From Elmis aenea (lineage: Eukaryota > Arthropoda > Insecta > Coleoptera > Elmidae): a stretch of 64,000 bases of DNA. The stretch is from assembly GCA_947652605.1 (NCBI GenBank), contig OX393576.1:57636966-57700965 (forward strand), in the 5' to 3' direction. Positions 1 to 12,512 of this stretch are shown piece after piece (positions within the stretch are counted from its first letter, which is position 1; the number at the start of each line of letters is the position of its first letter). Position numbers and translations under genes: made by a program. The notes beneath the pieces are model-generated. The model did no database searches and had not been told where the DNA came from. It saw only the letters and a program-made list of their open reading frames with translations.

Positions 1-4
1 CACA

Positions 5-154
5 AACCATCAAATATTCCAATATAATCATTTTTGACGTTTACGCGGCGACAAAGCTATAACGACCGTCAGTTCTACCCAATATGAACATAAACAAACC
101 ATGGCAAGGGCAACCACCAAAATGAATCGTTTTATGTTGAAATATTTGATGGTT
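5..154. mobile_element. Short hairpin MITE-like element
   Basis: The arm AACCATCAAATATTCCAA at 5-22 pairs with its inverted copy at 137-154 with one mismatch in 18. The 114 bases between are not coding. No clear target duplication can be judged because the left flank is almost at the window edge. The superfamily is unknown. Confidence 0.4.
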
Positions 155-3100
155 CATGTTTACTTATTTAATTTTTTACTTGAAAACGGTAGGTTTTACG
201 AGAAAATAAAATAAAAAGTTTCTAAATAAATCAAGCTTACAAAAAACTAATTTTGATATTAAAATTTTTAAGCTTCCAAAAAGTTCTGATAAAAAATCCA
301 ACAGGGGTCGTACTTTTTAGCCCCTGTGAAGGGGGGAGATGATTAAAAATATTTCTATGCGAAACCTTTCAATAAGCATAAAACAGCTACCAAATATCAT
401 TCTCCTACAGTTATCCAAATTTGAGAAATAAAATAAAAACCTAATTTTACCGCTCCCCTTTAAAGGGTTGTAACTCCAAAAAAGACGTCTAGGGAAAAAA
501 ATTTATATGAAAAACCCTAAAGTTTTTTGCAATACCTAAATAACCCTGTATAATAAAATACTTTTTTTCTTCTCCTATGTGCTTTCTTTCATGACAAGTT
601 CCTGAATTACGCCCTCATGATTTTTACATTTCTTAAATACTAGGTACATTAAAAAGTTTTATCAAAAATGTATTAAAAAAAGTGTACACAATGACACGAT
701 TTTGGACACGAAGATTTAGTAAATTGCACTTTATTTGTTAATTCAAGGAATTAAAAGGCAAGACACAGCGTATTTGAGGTAGTATTATCATTTTGTATAT
801 AAATACTATTTCTAAAATATTCGTCTATTATTGTCGTGTAATCGTACCACTTTATCTCCTAAATTTTTCACAGTGCATGGTAGCAGCACAGTCTGTCCAA
901 CATGCGCTTGCAATTGTTTGATGTGAGTTTCATCAAACACCGGACTTATATGGAACCGATCTTGATCGTTCTGTTGTGTTTTCGAATTTTTCCAAGTGTA
1001 TCCTGCAAACAAACAAAAAATCGATTAGACAATATATATTTGCGCAGACCTGGAACAATTGTTGGCAAACATGCAAATATTTACATCGTGTAAGGTCATT
1101 GTATTGGAATTGGCACACGCTAACGGGGCAGAATATTGTTTATCAGGTGGAAGCATTTTTCGTAAGTGGTTTTAAAGTGGGTTTTGTTCTAATTTTGACA
1201 CTAATTTGCGTGGATCAGAGAATTAAAGTACAAGTTTCTTTAATTATCTTGGACATGATATTAAAGGTCTGGCTAATTACATTTAATTGCAATTTTTAAT
1301 TTAAATTTAAACTAAATCGCCGAAAAACCAATACAGCTTTACTTGCAGTCTGTTCTGCTTTTATATTACAATGGAATATTAAAAACATATTATTGGCAAA
1401 AAAAAACTAGTGTGGCCACCAAAAGACCGTCACCATACATTTTGTGTGTGAGTTTGTGTAAGCGTCGGGCTGTTACCAAGCAATACGTTCTTGTACAGCA
1501 AAATTACCAACACATTTTGGTCATTATTAGTGAATACAAATAACCTTACATTACGGATATTTGAAAGTCGGTTGATCAACTATGCCTTTAACCATGCAGC
1601 TGCCGACGTTATGTGACCCATTTCTATAAAATAACATTGTTTTTAACGAATCATACTCCCAACTTAAACTTCATTACAATTTGACTCTTGTTCGAATTAG
1701 CTTAAAGCGAAAAACAACAGCTATATTAGATCTAAACTGAAGATATTTGATAGACTAATTAGACGACTTCATATTCTGGAGACGCGCTTTGTACTCCATT
1801 TAATTAAACGATGTTCAAAATAAATTCTAAACATAACTCAAGACAATTCCCTGACTACTGAGAAATCACTTCTGTAGCACTTCTTGCGACAATGGTGTAT
1901 ATATACACAATCCCTGAAGACATGTATAAACTTGGTATCACAGTATTGCGGAATAGCTTTGGATAAACTTTGCATAAACGTAATACAGAGGTATCCGCTA
2001 AATCTACAAGACAGGTGATTATAACTTCTAAGACCACTACATTCAACATATTACGTTTACAATATTATAGGATTGGATCTAAATCTTAGTACGAAAAAAG
2101 ATGTAAAATATGGAATATCTTAAGTAACTCAAAATAATTAATAATTACAAAGCAGCCAAATTAATTCAGAGGTATTTTTTTCAACATTTTCCTTGAATAA
2201 ACCCTAATGTTGCTGAAAACCATATTTACGGTTAAAAACTCTCTTAGCGTAAGCTTCAAAGGAGTACTTGCATTAATTTATAAGGTGGTGTAAACAGATA
2301 AGAGTATATCATGCAAATATATCGTTTCCGTAAATATTTATTATAACCTGCATTTAGTACTAAAAGAAATAAAACGGGGGTAGCTACAGTACAATATAAA
2401 AGCAGTGCAAACTTCTTGCGTTTCTGTATTAAAAAGAGTATAATAAAAAATGTGTAGTGAGTTAAACTTTACTCAAACATCAGTTTTAATTTGTTGTAAA
2501 GCCAAGTACAGATATGGGTAACGTAACCACGTCGCCTTTGATAAAATATAAAATATAAAGTATAATTAAGAATGAAGTATAAGTGACATTAGGATGGGCA
2601 GTTGTCACAGCATAATTTCAAGGCACTACAGATTTTTATCAAAACGCGTTTTGTAATTTGCTTAATTTTCAGTTATTGAAAAACTAAAAATTAATAATGA
2701 TTACATTAATTTATAAATAAAGATTTTTTTCTCTACACAAAACCTTTGTGCACTTTTTTACTAAAATAATTAGGGAAGATAATATACGATGTTTAAAATT
2801 TTACTATTGAAATTGCTATGTTGCGTGATCCAGGTCTACACCCTGTATACAGTGTAACACATTTTAAAGCGGATCACCCCTATAAAAAGTTTATTTATGA
2901 TTCAATTTTCATTAACTTTTTTTTAAACGATAAATTATCAAAAACTGTACTTTGGCACCATATTTAAAAATTCAGTCTACACTCACAAAGCCTAATATGA
3001 TTTTTTTTTCGATCACAAAATTGGCAAAATTTTTTAGCGATTTTTTTATCTAAAATCTGACTACACCACTGGATTTAAGATGCCCTTACATGGGTTTTCC

Positions 3101-5394
3101 AAATACCTAATAGAGTTAGGGTACGCAAATACTGTATAATAACATTTAATTTAATAAAGCTGCCTTTTGTCAGTAAGACTTTGTGTATTTATTGACTTTT
3201 CTAGGCTTGATATAAATTCATTAAAATTTGGTCTTTATTTGTCTATTAAATATTAACGTGTTCCGTACGGTTTGTTCGACTTTATTGCGTTTAACTGAAA
3301 ACTCAATTACCGTGCACAGTAATAATTAGATTGATGCACTTTAGAGGTCATACCAGAACTATTTATCTGTGCCAAAGTAATTATAGGGGTTGCTTGTATG
3401 GTTTGGTTATTTAAGGTCTTCTGCACACAATGGGTACAAACACGAAACGTGTTGACAAGCTTAACTGCGAACGCTGGTTATAATGTCGATTCTCCAATAT
3501 CAACAAAACCAACGGTGCAATAAATCCGCTCTAAATCCATCCTAGTGTTACCTTAATTTATACCAGCAATGCATGCCTAAAGGTATTGATACTTTTATAA
3601 GGCTAAAAATACACGAAAGGCTTTTTATACACACCCGGTAGTGTGTTGTATCCCAAATGATTTTTGAGCTTGGCTAATGACGCACGCGGCTGAAGGAGTA
3701 AATGAGTATATGGCGGGAATAAATATATTGGCATTGTTTTCATTGGGGTTACTCTCGCGCCCTCTGGCTCAGTACCAACTATTTATATAGTACAGAAAGT
3801 CGTCGTGTGTAATCTGTTATGTTTGCACTACATTAGCGTCGTTTTTTAATGCATGCGCTTGTGTTCTCTAAAAATAGTTGTTATATTTTGGGCCGCTTTG
3901 GGTATACAAATTAAATACAAATAACTCTGCCAAGTGATGTGGCTTATAATTACAAATTTTGCTTAAGAAATTTGTTTAAATAGTTGGACCTAACACCCAC
4001 CAATAAAATCCTTTTATTTTTAACCCGAACTTTTTTTAGTTATGTCAGTTGTAAGTTATTATTAAATTATGAAACTTTCGCTGATTGGCACCAAAGTTTA
4101 TTCAAAACAATTTAATTTACAATCAGACTTTATTAAGGATGTAAGGATAACAGGATAATGTAATAAGACTAAATACAGCACAATTAAAGTGTTACAATTT
4201 TTAGAGATTTTTTGTTTAGGTCAAAAATGTTTTTACAAGAATTATTTACACCACTTTTTACCTTATCTTAATGCAACAATAATAAGTATTTAGCAAACCT
4301 TTAACGTCTTTTCTCAAACTAAACCTTCTAGGAAGCAAGCATCCGACATAATAAACTTGCTATTAAAATATACAGCATTACGTTATGTCAACAAACTTTA
4401 ACAGCAGACTCATACTTCGTTTGTAAAACGTCAAACTAATAGACCCATCGAAATCCCCAACATACGGTCTAAATGAGGTGTAACAATGACAGTTGACGAG
4501 TCTAACAGCTGATTCTGACAGCGTAGAAGCTTACGTAAACAAAGGCACGGTCCTTTGGGTTATTATGGTAATTTTGAAAATAATAATGCGGTCAACTCGA
4601 GGGACTTACAGCATAGCAAAACAGAAAATTACTTTTTGGTTCATTTTTAAGAAATGTACTGACTAGGTATGAGTTGTTATATAGAAGGGAGCCAACTCAA
4701 TAATAAAAATTCTACGGAGATCCTTTTTTCAAAAATTAAGGTGTAAGAGAATTGGGTTATAGTAAAAAAGTAAGTTACAATAACAGAATATGGATATAGT
4801 TTTATTTAAAACCTAATTTTTCACAAGTTGTTATAGATTTCGAAACATTGATTAGGTATTACCTACCTTAATTAAATGAGATTAAAATTTAAATACCCAC
4901 AAGAAATAATTATGTATGCATTCTATTTAGAAGCATAATTTTAAAAAAACTTTATGTGTTTTTGTAAATGTTAAACCATGCAATTATTAAAAAAGTTTGT
5001 TAATAAAACACCAGATACGTACATGAAATTATTTTATTTTTATAACCAAAATAGCACATAAAAATAAACATATTTTATTTGTAACTTCGTGATGCTACAG
5101 AATTTGCTTTACTTGTTTTACATTGCAACGTTTCTACAATATTTGTGTAATTTGGGATAAAACAGTTTCTTGAGCGTGATATCAAACGTTCATCTGTTAA
5201 CGTAGTACTGGGTTTTTAATTTTATAATGTTCATTTCTAATGTAGTAATTAATTTTATTTAAATTAATTTATGCTGTAAGAATTCATAGAACCAGATAGA
5301 CACAAAAATGCTTTACAAATTTCAAGTTTTTCTAAGTACCTACTTAAAGTAAAAGTTGGATAAATAGTTTATGTGCAAAATTTGTATTGATTTA
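155..5394. other. No recognisable gene; AT-rich DNA with degraded repeat scraps
   Basis: Open frames here are short (66-107 codons), overlap on both strands and show no family motif. Two places look like worn transposon ends: ACCCTGTATAA near 544-554, and CACCCTGTATACAGTG near 2838-2853, where two TACAG ends seem to meet head to head. Nothing else is supported. Confidence 0.5.
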
Positions 5395-5458
5395 TACAGG
5401 GTGAGTCACGACGGACGCGTCGGAGTTTTATGGCGAAACGGTTTATATTTTCCAATTT
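5395..5458 (+). mobile_element. Left terminus of a TACAGGGTG-type element, cut by the gap
   Basis: TA followed by CAGGGTGAGTCACGACGG is the usual look of a Tc1/mariner-type terminus in insects. The sequence runs straight into the assembly gap. It does not match the element that emerges on the other side, so two different elements flank the gap. Confidence 0.4.
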
Positions 5459-5658
5459 NNNNNNNNNNNNNNNNNNNNNNNNNNNNNNNNNNNNNNNNNN
5501 NNNNNNNNNNNNNNNNNNNNNNNNNNNNNNNNNNNNNNNNNNNNNNNNNNNNNNNNNNNNNNNNNNNNNNNNNNNNNNNNNNNNNNNNNNNNNNNNNNNN
5601 NNNNNNNNNNNNNNNNNNNNNNNNNNNNNNNNNNNNNNNNNNNNNNNNNNNNNNNNNN
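5459..5658. other. Assembly gap (200 N)
   Basis: Exactly 200 undetermined bases, which is probably a fixed-size scaffolding placeholder and not a measured length. Open frames spanning it are artefacts. Confidence 0.99.
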
Positions 5659-6351
5659 GTTTTTTTCTTCATTAGAACACATTGTTTTTGAAATTTACAA
5701 TAAAGTCAATAAAAAATTTTGATCAACACGAGAGAGAGATTTATACGTATAACAAACAATAAATTATATTTGACAAACTCTGAGTTTTTTTAAATTTGTA
5801 ACTGGCTAATAACTGCTACACTAACAATAAGAGACCACTCTTAAATGTCATATCGAAAAAAAAAGAACATCAACTCCCATCTATTAGTAGGCTGTGAACA
5901 TGTAAAATGATTTTTGCTTATTTAAAGAAAAACTACAACAGTAAAGCATAACAAACCTTATATCATTAAAACGAGAAAAAAATAACCTTTTTAATAAGAC
6001 CACAGCCAACTATGACTTTCGTTTAAAAAAATGCAAGTTTGTGCTATAACTCGGAAAGCGAGAGTGCTATGAAAATTTCGTTAACATATTTAAATTCTAC
6101 GTAAAAATATCTATAAAAGCCAAATTTTATTTTTGTTCTAACTCATATGGTTACGGAATTATTCAAGTTTGAAAAAATCGACCTTTTTTAGTTTTTTCAA
6201 AATATTTCAAAAAGTTGATGACGTAGGTCAAATTTGAAAATGGCATCAGATTTTCCTTTAAATTCTGCACAAATTTGCTAATTTAAACGTTTCTGTATCT
6301 CTAATTTTAACGGAGTTACCCATACAACAGGTTAGAAAAATGGGCACCCTG
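5659..6351 (-). mobile_element. 5' end of a DUF4817-type mariner, same family as foldback B
   Basis: This segment matches the right arm of the element at 30605-32107 almost base for base. It ends in GGGCACCCTG followed by TA (6352-6353). Read on the minus strand it starts at the terminus, passes a long untranslated leader holding the CAGCCAACTAT motif (about 6003-6013), and reaches a methionine at 5682 (MCSNEEKN) where the gap begins. The rest of the transposase is not visible. Confidence 0.65.
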
Positions 6352-6353
6352 TA

Positions 6354-7284
6354 TACTCGTAAAAACCCACAAACGCTGTTTATATGTTTAAGCCTGATAA
6401 AAAAGAGATGTATTTCGGCGCCCAAGTATTATAAAAATTTCGTCCATCCTACACAAAACCCTAAACAAGATTGAGGTATGTGGCATTTTTATGTGGCAAT
6501 ATTCTAAAAACTACTAGTGTTCGTTTCAATGCGACGTGTCTGTGTAGTCATAAAAACAACATTCTATTGTTGCCTTGCCACCAATAATCTATTTTTAACT
6601 AAATTAGTTTTCACTTGTGTTCGGAGAGTCAGGAAATAAAGACCATAAATACTAGACAGTACTTATTTATAAGTTTGGCTGGTGATAGTTTCACGTTGAA
6701 CGTTGCCATTATATTATACTTAACCAAAAGTGGTAACTTCATGTGAAACGCATAAAAATGCAATTTTTCACTAGTGACAAATGACCACACTCTGAAACTG
6801 GCATATTAATTGATTGCCAACATGCCAACTCTGAATTTATGAACCAAGGGTAGGCGGATAGGACACTTTTGCGTGTAAATTATGAAATAGTTTTATCGTT
6901 GGCTGGGTTACCATAATTAAAACGTTGTAGGAACACTAATTGTTTGAATTTGAATATTTCTGGCAATTGAAAAACGTCGATTTTCGGATACAACATATAA
7001 AACTGGAGTCTTTTTTTAAATTTTAAATTAGGAAATAAACATTAACCTAAATGTAATGTTATCCCAAAAGTGTTTAGGAGTAAATTGTAACTGTTTCAAT
7101 ATTATAACAAAAGGGTTTTTTGTATTGCCAATTTTTAATTATTCACAGTGATTTTTAAGTTTTTAACAACGTAATTGACTATTTTCTATGCAAATAAAAA
7201 CAAATCTTTAAAATTTTGGGTAATTTCTGGGCGAACTTTTAATGTCTTAAGGCTGTATGACATGGTACCTACTTACACGGATCC
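6354..7284. other. No recognisable gene
   Basis: AT-rich sequence without long open frames, inverted repeats or family motifs that I could see. Confidence 0.5.
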
Positions 7285-7673
7285 TTAACACGTTAAGCGC
7301 CATTTGTATTTATCCACAAATCATTTTGGCCCAATGGGCCACCTGTATCCATTTGGATACAACACCCTACATTTAGATTGGGCTGCCTGTATTCTTAAAT
7401 ATACATGTATTACATATAACTATACCAAAAAAGGTTAAAGGATGACCCGGTGGACCAGAAAACCTTGCTGGTCAGCGATTTTTTTACCCACATTGATATT
7501 AAAAACAAAAATATTTATGATACAAATTATTCACACAAAAAAACTGATTAAAATTTTATTATTTTGTTGTAAAATTGTTTTATATTATCTAAGGGCAATT
7601 TAGATAAACTAAAAAAAAAATTATGACCAGAAAAACCTACTTTTTTTTAACATGGTGGCGCTTAACGTGTTAA
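7285..7673. mobile_element. piggyBac-type MITE with TTAA duplication
   Basis: TTAA at 7285-7288 and 7670-7673 flank inverted ends beginning CACGTTAAGCGCCA, giving a 381-bp element. TTAA duplication is diagnostic of the piggyBac superfamily. It encodes nothing. Two palindromes lie just inside the left end: TGGCCCAATGGGCCA (7327-7341) and TGTATCCATTTGGATACA (7344-7361). On the right, GACCAG and CTGGTC form a looser inverted pair near 7450-7475. Confidence 0.8.
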
Positions 7674-8582
7674 TTCAGTACAAGTTATCTTAGGAGTTTA
7701 AGTAAAAAAATTAAAGTGAAAAAAATTATATTAGGTGCATGCAACGTGTACAAGTTTAAGTACTTCTTTACATACAAGCGCATGCGCAAACTATCATTTC
7801 TATGACAGATTTAAATATCTTCTTCAGAGGGTAACAAAGAAGGGATTAATAGAGTTCTGTAACCCCAGGTTAATGCTAGGAGTACTTCGAACTTACTCTT
7901 AACCCGCAAAATCGATGTTGTACATGAACGACAAATAACATTTTTAGCCGTATTGACAATGCATTTTTTAATCCTTTAGTACGAATTATGGGAATATACC
8001 CTAATTTAATTATCCAAGAATTTATTCAATCTTTATATAGAATTTACCAAATGAACACTAACAGGTTTTGCAGATATAAAATCAATGGAATGCGGATGAA
8101 AAATGTTTTTCAGAGTAAATTCAATCATATTGTTCGTTACCACATCCAAATGTTAACATGTTTATACGTACTTTGATAAACGTACAAATAGATTTTTGTG
8201 ATATTAATAGTGTCCATCGTCATATATTTAAAGTGCGCTCTATTTATCCATCGAAGTAAGTTTTTACTAGAAACAGCCGCATATGTATTGACCTTGATGG
8301 TAATTAGAATAACATTTAAAAAAATTAAAGGAAAACTTGGACCAAAAAGTGGCTCAAAAGAAGGAAAACCGGCAAAGACGTATTAAATATGCTTAACAAT
8401 GAACTTTCAAACGAAGATCCACAAGCGTACATATTTAAGCACAGTCGGTCAGCATGTACACTACTTAACTATTCAAATTGTGTCGATTTTTTTTTTTGTA
8501 AATGCGCACTTTTTTTTACGTTGTTTAAGGACAAGAAAACGGACGATTCTAATATCTCAGTTTGAAATGAGTACGTAACTAA
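7674..8582. other. No recognisable gene
   Basis: The 62-codon frames at 7988-8176 and 8198-8386 have no motif and ordinary AT-rich composition. Nothing else is seen. Confidence 0.5.
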
Positions 8583-9053
8583 AGGTTTGTTCCAGCAAGG
8601 CTATGTATGATCCAATGTACTATCAGGATTCTGCGCAGTATCGATATCGCCTTCCAGCACAGTCTCTGATAGTTCACCGGACACTCAGTCGGCTGTTCCA
8701 ACTGTTATAAAATTAATACATGAACTAGTCAGTCTGCTGTCCAGTACGGGCATAAAGGAATGTACTAGCGATTGGATTTTTACACCCACGCGCTATTCAT
8801 AACTAACGTGAGTTCTGGTTGCTATGCATCGCCCTCCCCATCCCATGTAGTATTGGTTTTTAGAGGTTTACCCTTGCGATGCGCACATTTCTATGGACCC
8901 AATAGACACAAAGGTCATTTACAGTTGGGCCCGTCGTAAAAGCGTCCGAACAACGGCTAATACTGGCCAATACATTTATTAGTACATAGTTCACGCATGT
9001 GAATAAACCAGTTCATGTACTTATTGTTTTAAATGACTTGTTGCAACAAACCT
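8583..9053. mobile_element. MITE with AGGTTTGTTCC termini
   Basis: AGGTTTGTTCCAGCAAG at 8583-8599 is the inverse of CTTGTTGCAACAAACCT at 9037-9053, giving a 471-bp non-coding element. Its right part is repeated downstream (9180-9214 plus 12531-12641). There it ends with the same terminus, CTTGTTGGAACAAACCT, at 12625-12641. Superfamily unknown. Confidence 0.55.
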
Positions 9054-9220
9054 ATCGTATTATAATCATGATTTATCTATGGATTTAAAAAAAGAAATAC
9101 TTAGCAATGTAAACGAATCTCTTTTTGGATATATTTGAGTAGGTTAATTTAAATAATCTTTTAAAAACTCTGGATTTTTAAGGTATTTACCCTTGCGAGG
9201 CGCACAATTCTATGGTATCC

Positions 9221-9360
9221 GGAAGATTCACCGAAAACCAATTCACCGAAAGCAATTCACCGAAAGCAATTCACCGAATATCAATTCAGCGAATAAGCAA
9301 TTCACCGAATAAGCAATTCACCGAATAAGCAATTCACCGAATAAGCAATTCACCGAATCA
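9221..9360 (+). repeat. Left terminal array of AATTCACCGAA units
   Basis: About nine units of 11-15 bases, alternating short spacers (GC, AACC, ATCA, AAGCA). They start GGAAGATTCACCGAAAACCA and end in four near-identical 15-base CAATTCACCGAATAAG units. This is the outer portion of the left inverted repeat. Confidence 0.85.
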
Positions 9361-9557
9361 TCGAAAAATAAATGGATATAAATTACGTGAAATATGTTAA
9401 TCAAAGATTAAGAAAGTAATATATTTTGACTGACCATCCTATTTTGTACATTGGTTGCACTTTTTGGGGTTAAGTACGTATTACTCATATTTTTAGTGTT
9501 TTTAATTATGGCTGTATAAGGTGGTTGGACCCTCAAACGTTGTTTTGCGTATTTATA

Positions 9558-9635
9558 TCCACAGGTCTAGAGCAATTATTACACAGTAAGAAACAATTAA
9601 AACAATGAAAATAATAATTGCTCTAGACCTGTGGA
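9558..9635. mobile_element. 78-bp perfect hairpin insertion
   Basis: Arms of 23 bases (9558-9580 and 9613-9635, containing CCACAGGTCTAGAGCAATTA) match without a mismatch around a 32-base loop. The right inverted repeat of the host element (from 12205) lacks it, so it is an insertion, or hairpin growth, at the junction between the left inverted repeat and the satellite core. Confidence 0.65.
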
Positions 9636-10304
9636 TGTGCAATATTCTTGAATTTTGGCTCAAAATGTAGCTAAAAGATGGGCGCATCTGATGACTTGTA
9701 GAAAGTGCATTTTAAAGTGTGTTTAGTATTCTTTAAGGACGTCCGAAAATGGTGCTTAGAAATGGTAATTTTTGCGATCGCGTAAGCCATGACACCGTGT
9801 TAGAAAAAATTCAAAATTTCTTATTTTCCGATGCGCGCATCCTTTGCGAGTAAAACAATGCAAAGTTTTCAAAATTATCTCAAACGGTTCCCGAGAAAAA
9901 CGCCAAAAACTAGACCCCTGCAAAAGCCGAAATTTGTTTGGAAAAATAAGCACCTCGGTTCACAAAAAAAATCATAACTTCGTTATGACGTCTGCAATAT
10001 TCTTGAATTTGGGCTCAAAATGTAGCTAAAAGATGGGCGCATCTGATGACTTGTAGAAAGTGCATTTTAAAGTTTGTTTAGTATTATTTACGGACGTCCG
10101 AAAATGGTGCTTAGAAATGGTCATTTTTGCGATCGCGTAAGTAGGGATTGTAAATTTACCGACTTTTTGAATTACCGGTAATTCGGTAAAACTGTCAATC
10201 AAAACCGGTTTACCGGTAATTTACCGGTAAATCATATTATTATATATATTTATATTATATTGTTTTTTTTTAGATTTTTTGCGGTTACTAACATTTTTAA
10301 TGTA

Positions 10305-10394
10305 GTTTTCGGAGTTTATCCGCGTCTCCCCTATAGTGAGAGCTTGCCGAAACGTCGAGCCAATTTAAATATTACCCGGATAAACTCCGAAAAC
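10305..10394. repeat. Inverted repeat inside the hAT element
   Basis: GTTTTCGGAGTTTATCCG (10305-10322) and its exact inverse (10377-10394) enclose 54 bases. It may be a small MITE nested in the hAT, or a structural part of it. Confidence 0.55.
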
Positions 10395-10757
10395 CATATT
10401 AAAAATAAATATATTTATATACATTTATTTATTATGGAACTGATTGAGATAGTTGAAGCCTAATCTATCCCAATTAGTTTCATACAATATATTAGTTAAC
10501 AGCCATTAACGTATCTAATATATTTTTATGTAATATTAATATAACACAATATAAAATGACAATATATAATATATAAAATAAAAATATTACAAAAAATATA
10601 ATCCAGCATTACAAAAAACACATGAAAATAAAACTATTCTGAACATAAAATATAAAATGATTTAACATAATATACCTATGTTGTCAAACTATTAACAATA
10701 TTTTTTATTTTAAACTTTTCTTAAAAATTAACCACGTAGAAAATATAATTTATTTTA

Positions 10758-10844
10758 ACTATCGTCTCCTAATTGCGACCTAATTTTTGTACAAAATAAT
10801 CCAGCCGCGGAAAAAGCTTTTTCGGATTCTACTACACTTGTTGG
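10758..10844 (-). pseudogene. hAT transposase C-terminal dimerisation fragment
   Basis: Translated on the minus strand this gives PTSVVESEKAFSAAGL followed by FCTKIRSQLGDD. It fits the hAT C-terminal signature (P-T-S-x-x-x-E-R/K-x-F-S-x-A-G and then K-x-R-x-x-L). The usual Arg after Glu is Lys here. The catalytic parts of the transposase are absent, so the element cannot mobilise itself. Confidence 0.8.
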
Positions 10845-12410
10845 TCGAGTAGTGAGTAAACAATCAAACAATCATATGCCATTTGTATGCTTTCCCCTTA
10901 TTTTTTCTCTTTGAAAATACGTTAATTTTTTTTCGATTATTTGATTTAGATTTTTATCATGATTAGAAAGATATTGTAAAATTACCGGAATTACCGGTAA
11001 AAAACTGGCAAATTACCGGTTAAATTTGAAGAGCATTTTTTGCGATGTATTACAATCCCTAGTCGTGTAGTGAGTAAACAATCATATGCCATTTGTATGA
11101 TTTCCCCTTTTTTTTCTCCTTGAAAACACGTCAATTTTTTTTCGATTATTTGATTTAGATTTTTATCATGATTAGAAAGATATTGTAAAATTACCGGAAT
11201 TACCGGTAAAAAACTGGCAAATTACCGGTAAAGTTTAAAGAGTATTTTTTGCGATTTACCGGTATTACAATCCCTACGCGTAAGCCACGACACCGTGTTA
11301 GAAAAAATTCAAAATTTCTTATTTTCCGATGCGCGCATCCTTTGCGAGTAAAACAATGCAAAGTTTTCAAAATTATCTCAAACGGCTCCTGAGAAAAACG
11401 CCAAAAACTAGACCCCTGCAAAAGCCGAAATTTGTTTGGAAAAATAAGCACCTCGGTTCACAAAAAAATTCATAACTTCGTTATGACGTGTGCAATATTC
11501 TTGAATTTGGGCTCAAAATGTAGCTAAAAGATGGGCGCATCTGGACTTGTAAAAAGTGCATTTTAAAGTGTGTTTAGTATTATTTACGGACGTCCGAAAA
11601 TGGTGCTTAGAAATGGTCATTTTTGCGATCGCGTAAGCCACGACACCGTGTTAGAAAACATTCAAAATTTCTTATTTTCCGATGCGCGCATCCTTTGCGA
11701 GTAAAACGGTGCAAAGTTTTCAAAATTATCTCAAACGGTTCCCGAGAAAAACACCAAAAACTAGACCCCTGCAAAAGCCGAAATTTGTTTGGAAAAATAA
11801 GCACCTCGGTTCACAAAAAAATTCATAACTTCGTTATGACGTGTGAAATATTCTTGAATTTGGGCTCAAAATGTAGCTAAAAGATGGGCGCATCTGATGA
11901 CCTGTAAAAAGTGCATTTTAAAGTGTGTTTAGTATTCTTTACGGACGTCCGAAAATGATGCTTAGAAATGGTCATTTTTGCGATCGCGTAAGCCATGACA
12001 CCGTGTTAGAAAAAAATCAAAATTTCTTATTTTTTGATGCGCGCATCCTTTGCGAGTAAAACAATGCAAAGTTTTCAAAATCATTTTAAATGTTTCCCGA
12101 GAAAAACGCCAAAAACTAGATCCCTGCAAAAGCCGAAATTTGTTTGGGAAAATAAGCACCTCGGTTCACAAAAAAAATCATAACTTCGTTATGACGTGTG
12201 CATTGTGGATATAAATACGTAAAACAACATTTGAGAGTCCAACCACTTATAAAGCCATAATTAGAAAAAAATATATGAGTAATAAGTACTTAACCCCAAA
12301 AAGTGCAACCAATGTACAAAATAGGATGGTCAGTCACAATATATTACCTACTTTCTGATCTTTGATTAACATATTTCACGTAATTTATATTCATTTATTT
12401 TTCGATGATT

Positions 12411-12512
12411 CGGTGAATTGCTTATTCGGTGAATTGCTTATTCGGCGAATTGATATTCGGTGAATTGCTTTCGGTGAATTGCTTTCGGTGAATTGGTTTT
12501 CGGTGAATCTTC
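12411..12512 (-). repeat. Right terminal array of AATTCACCGAA units (inverse)
   Basis: Mirror image of the left array, with about six TTCGGTGAATT units and the same terminal GGAAGATTCACCG. It is shorter than the left array by roughly three units, as expected from unequal exchange or slippage in such arrays. Confidence 0.85.

Larger units (their letters stand above)
10142..11276 (-). mobile_element. hAT deletion derivative with 8-bp duplication and doubled 3' end
   Basis: TAGGGATTGTAA (10142) and TTACAATCCCTA (ending 11276) are inverted ends, flanked on both sides by CGCGTAAG (10134-10141, 11277-11284). An 8-bp duplication is the hAT signature. ACCGGTAA motifs crowd both ends. About 215 bases including the right terminus are present twice in tandem (10845-11061 and 11063-11276), so there are two consecutive CCCTA ends. 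The only coding trace is the hAT dimerisation domain at 10758-10844. Confidence 0.85.
9637..12204 (+). repeat. 355-bp satellite array, about four copies
   Basis: The marker GATGGGCGCATCTG starts at 9677, 10032, 11530 and 11883. Intervals are 355, 355 (after subtracting the hAT insertion plus its 8-bp duplication) and 353. Copies differ by only a few percent. The array repeats the same 65-85 codon frames on both strands, but these have no recognisable domain and follow from copy similarity. A block around AAAATGTAGCTAAAAG matches, in reverse orientation, the 196-bp array at 40733-41615. Confidence 0.85.

Noticed and set aside
976..1299. 107-codon frame as a gene
   Set aside because: Overlaps frames on both strands and has no motif. 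It looks like chance in AT-rich DNA.
5371..5691. Frames crossing the gap
   Set aside because: They consist mostly of undetermined residues and join two unrelated transposon ends.
9234..9360. Regular short repeats resembling a CRISPR array
   Set aside because: Units are 11-15 bases with almost no spacer and reappear inverted at 12411-12512 as part of a long terminal inverted repeat. The genome is eukaryotic by its transposons.
9756..12159. Repeated 65-85 codon frames (MLIFPNKFRLLQGSSFW type) as a protein family
   Set aside because: They recur because the 355-bp satellite recurs; frames are open on both strands, no domain is recognisable and nothing suggests coding constraint.
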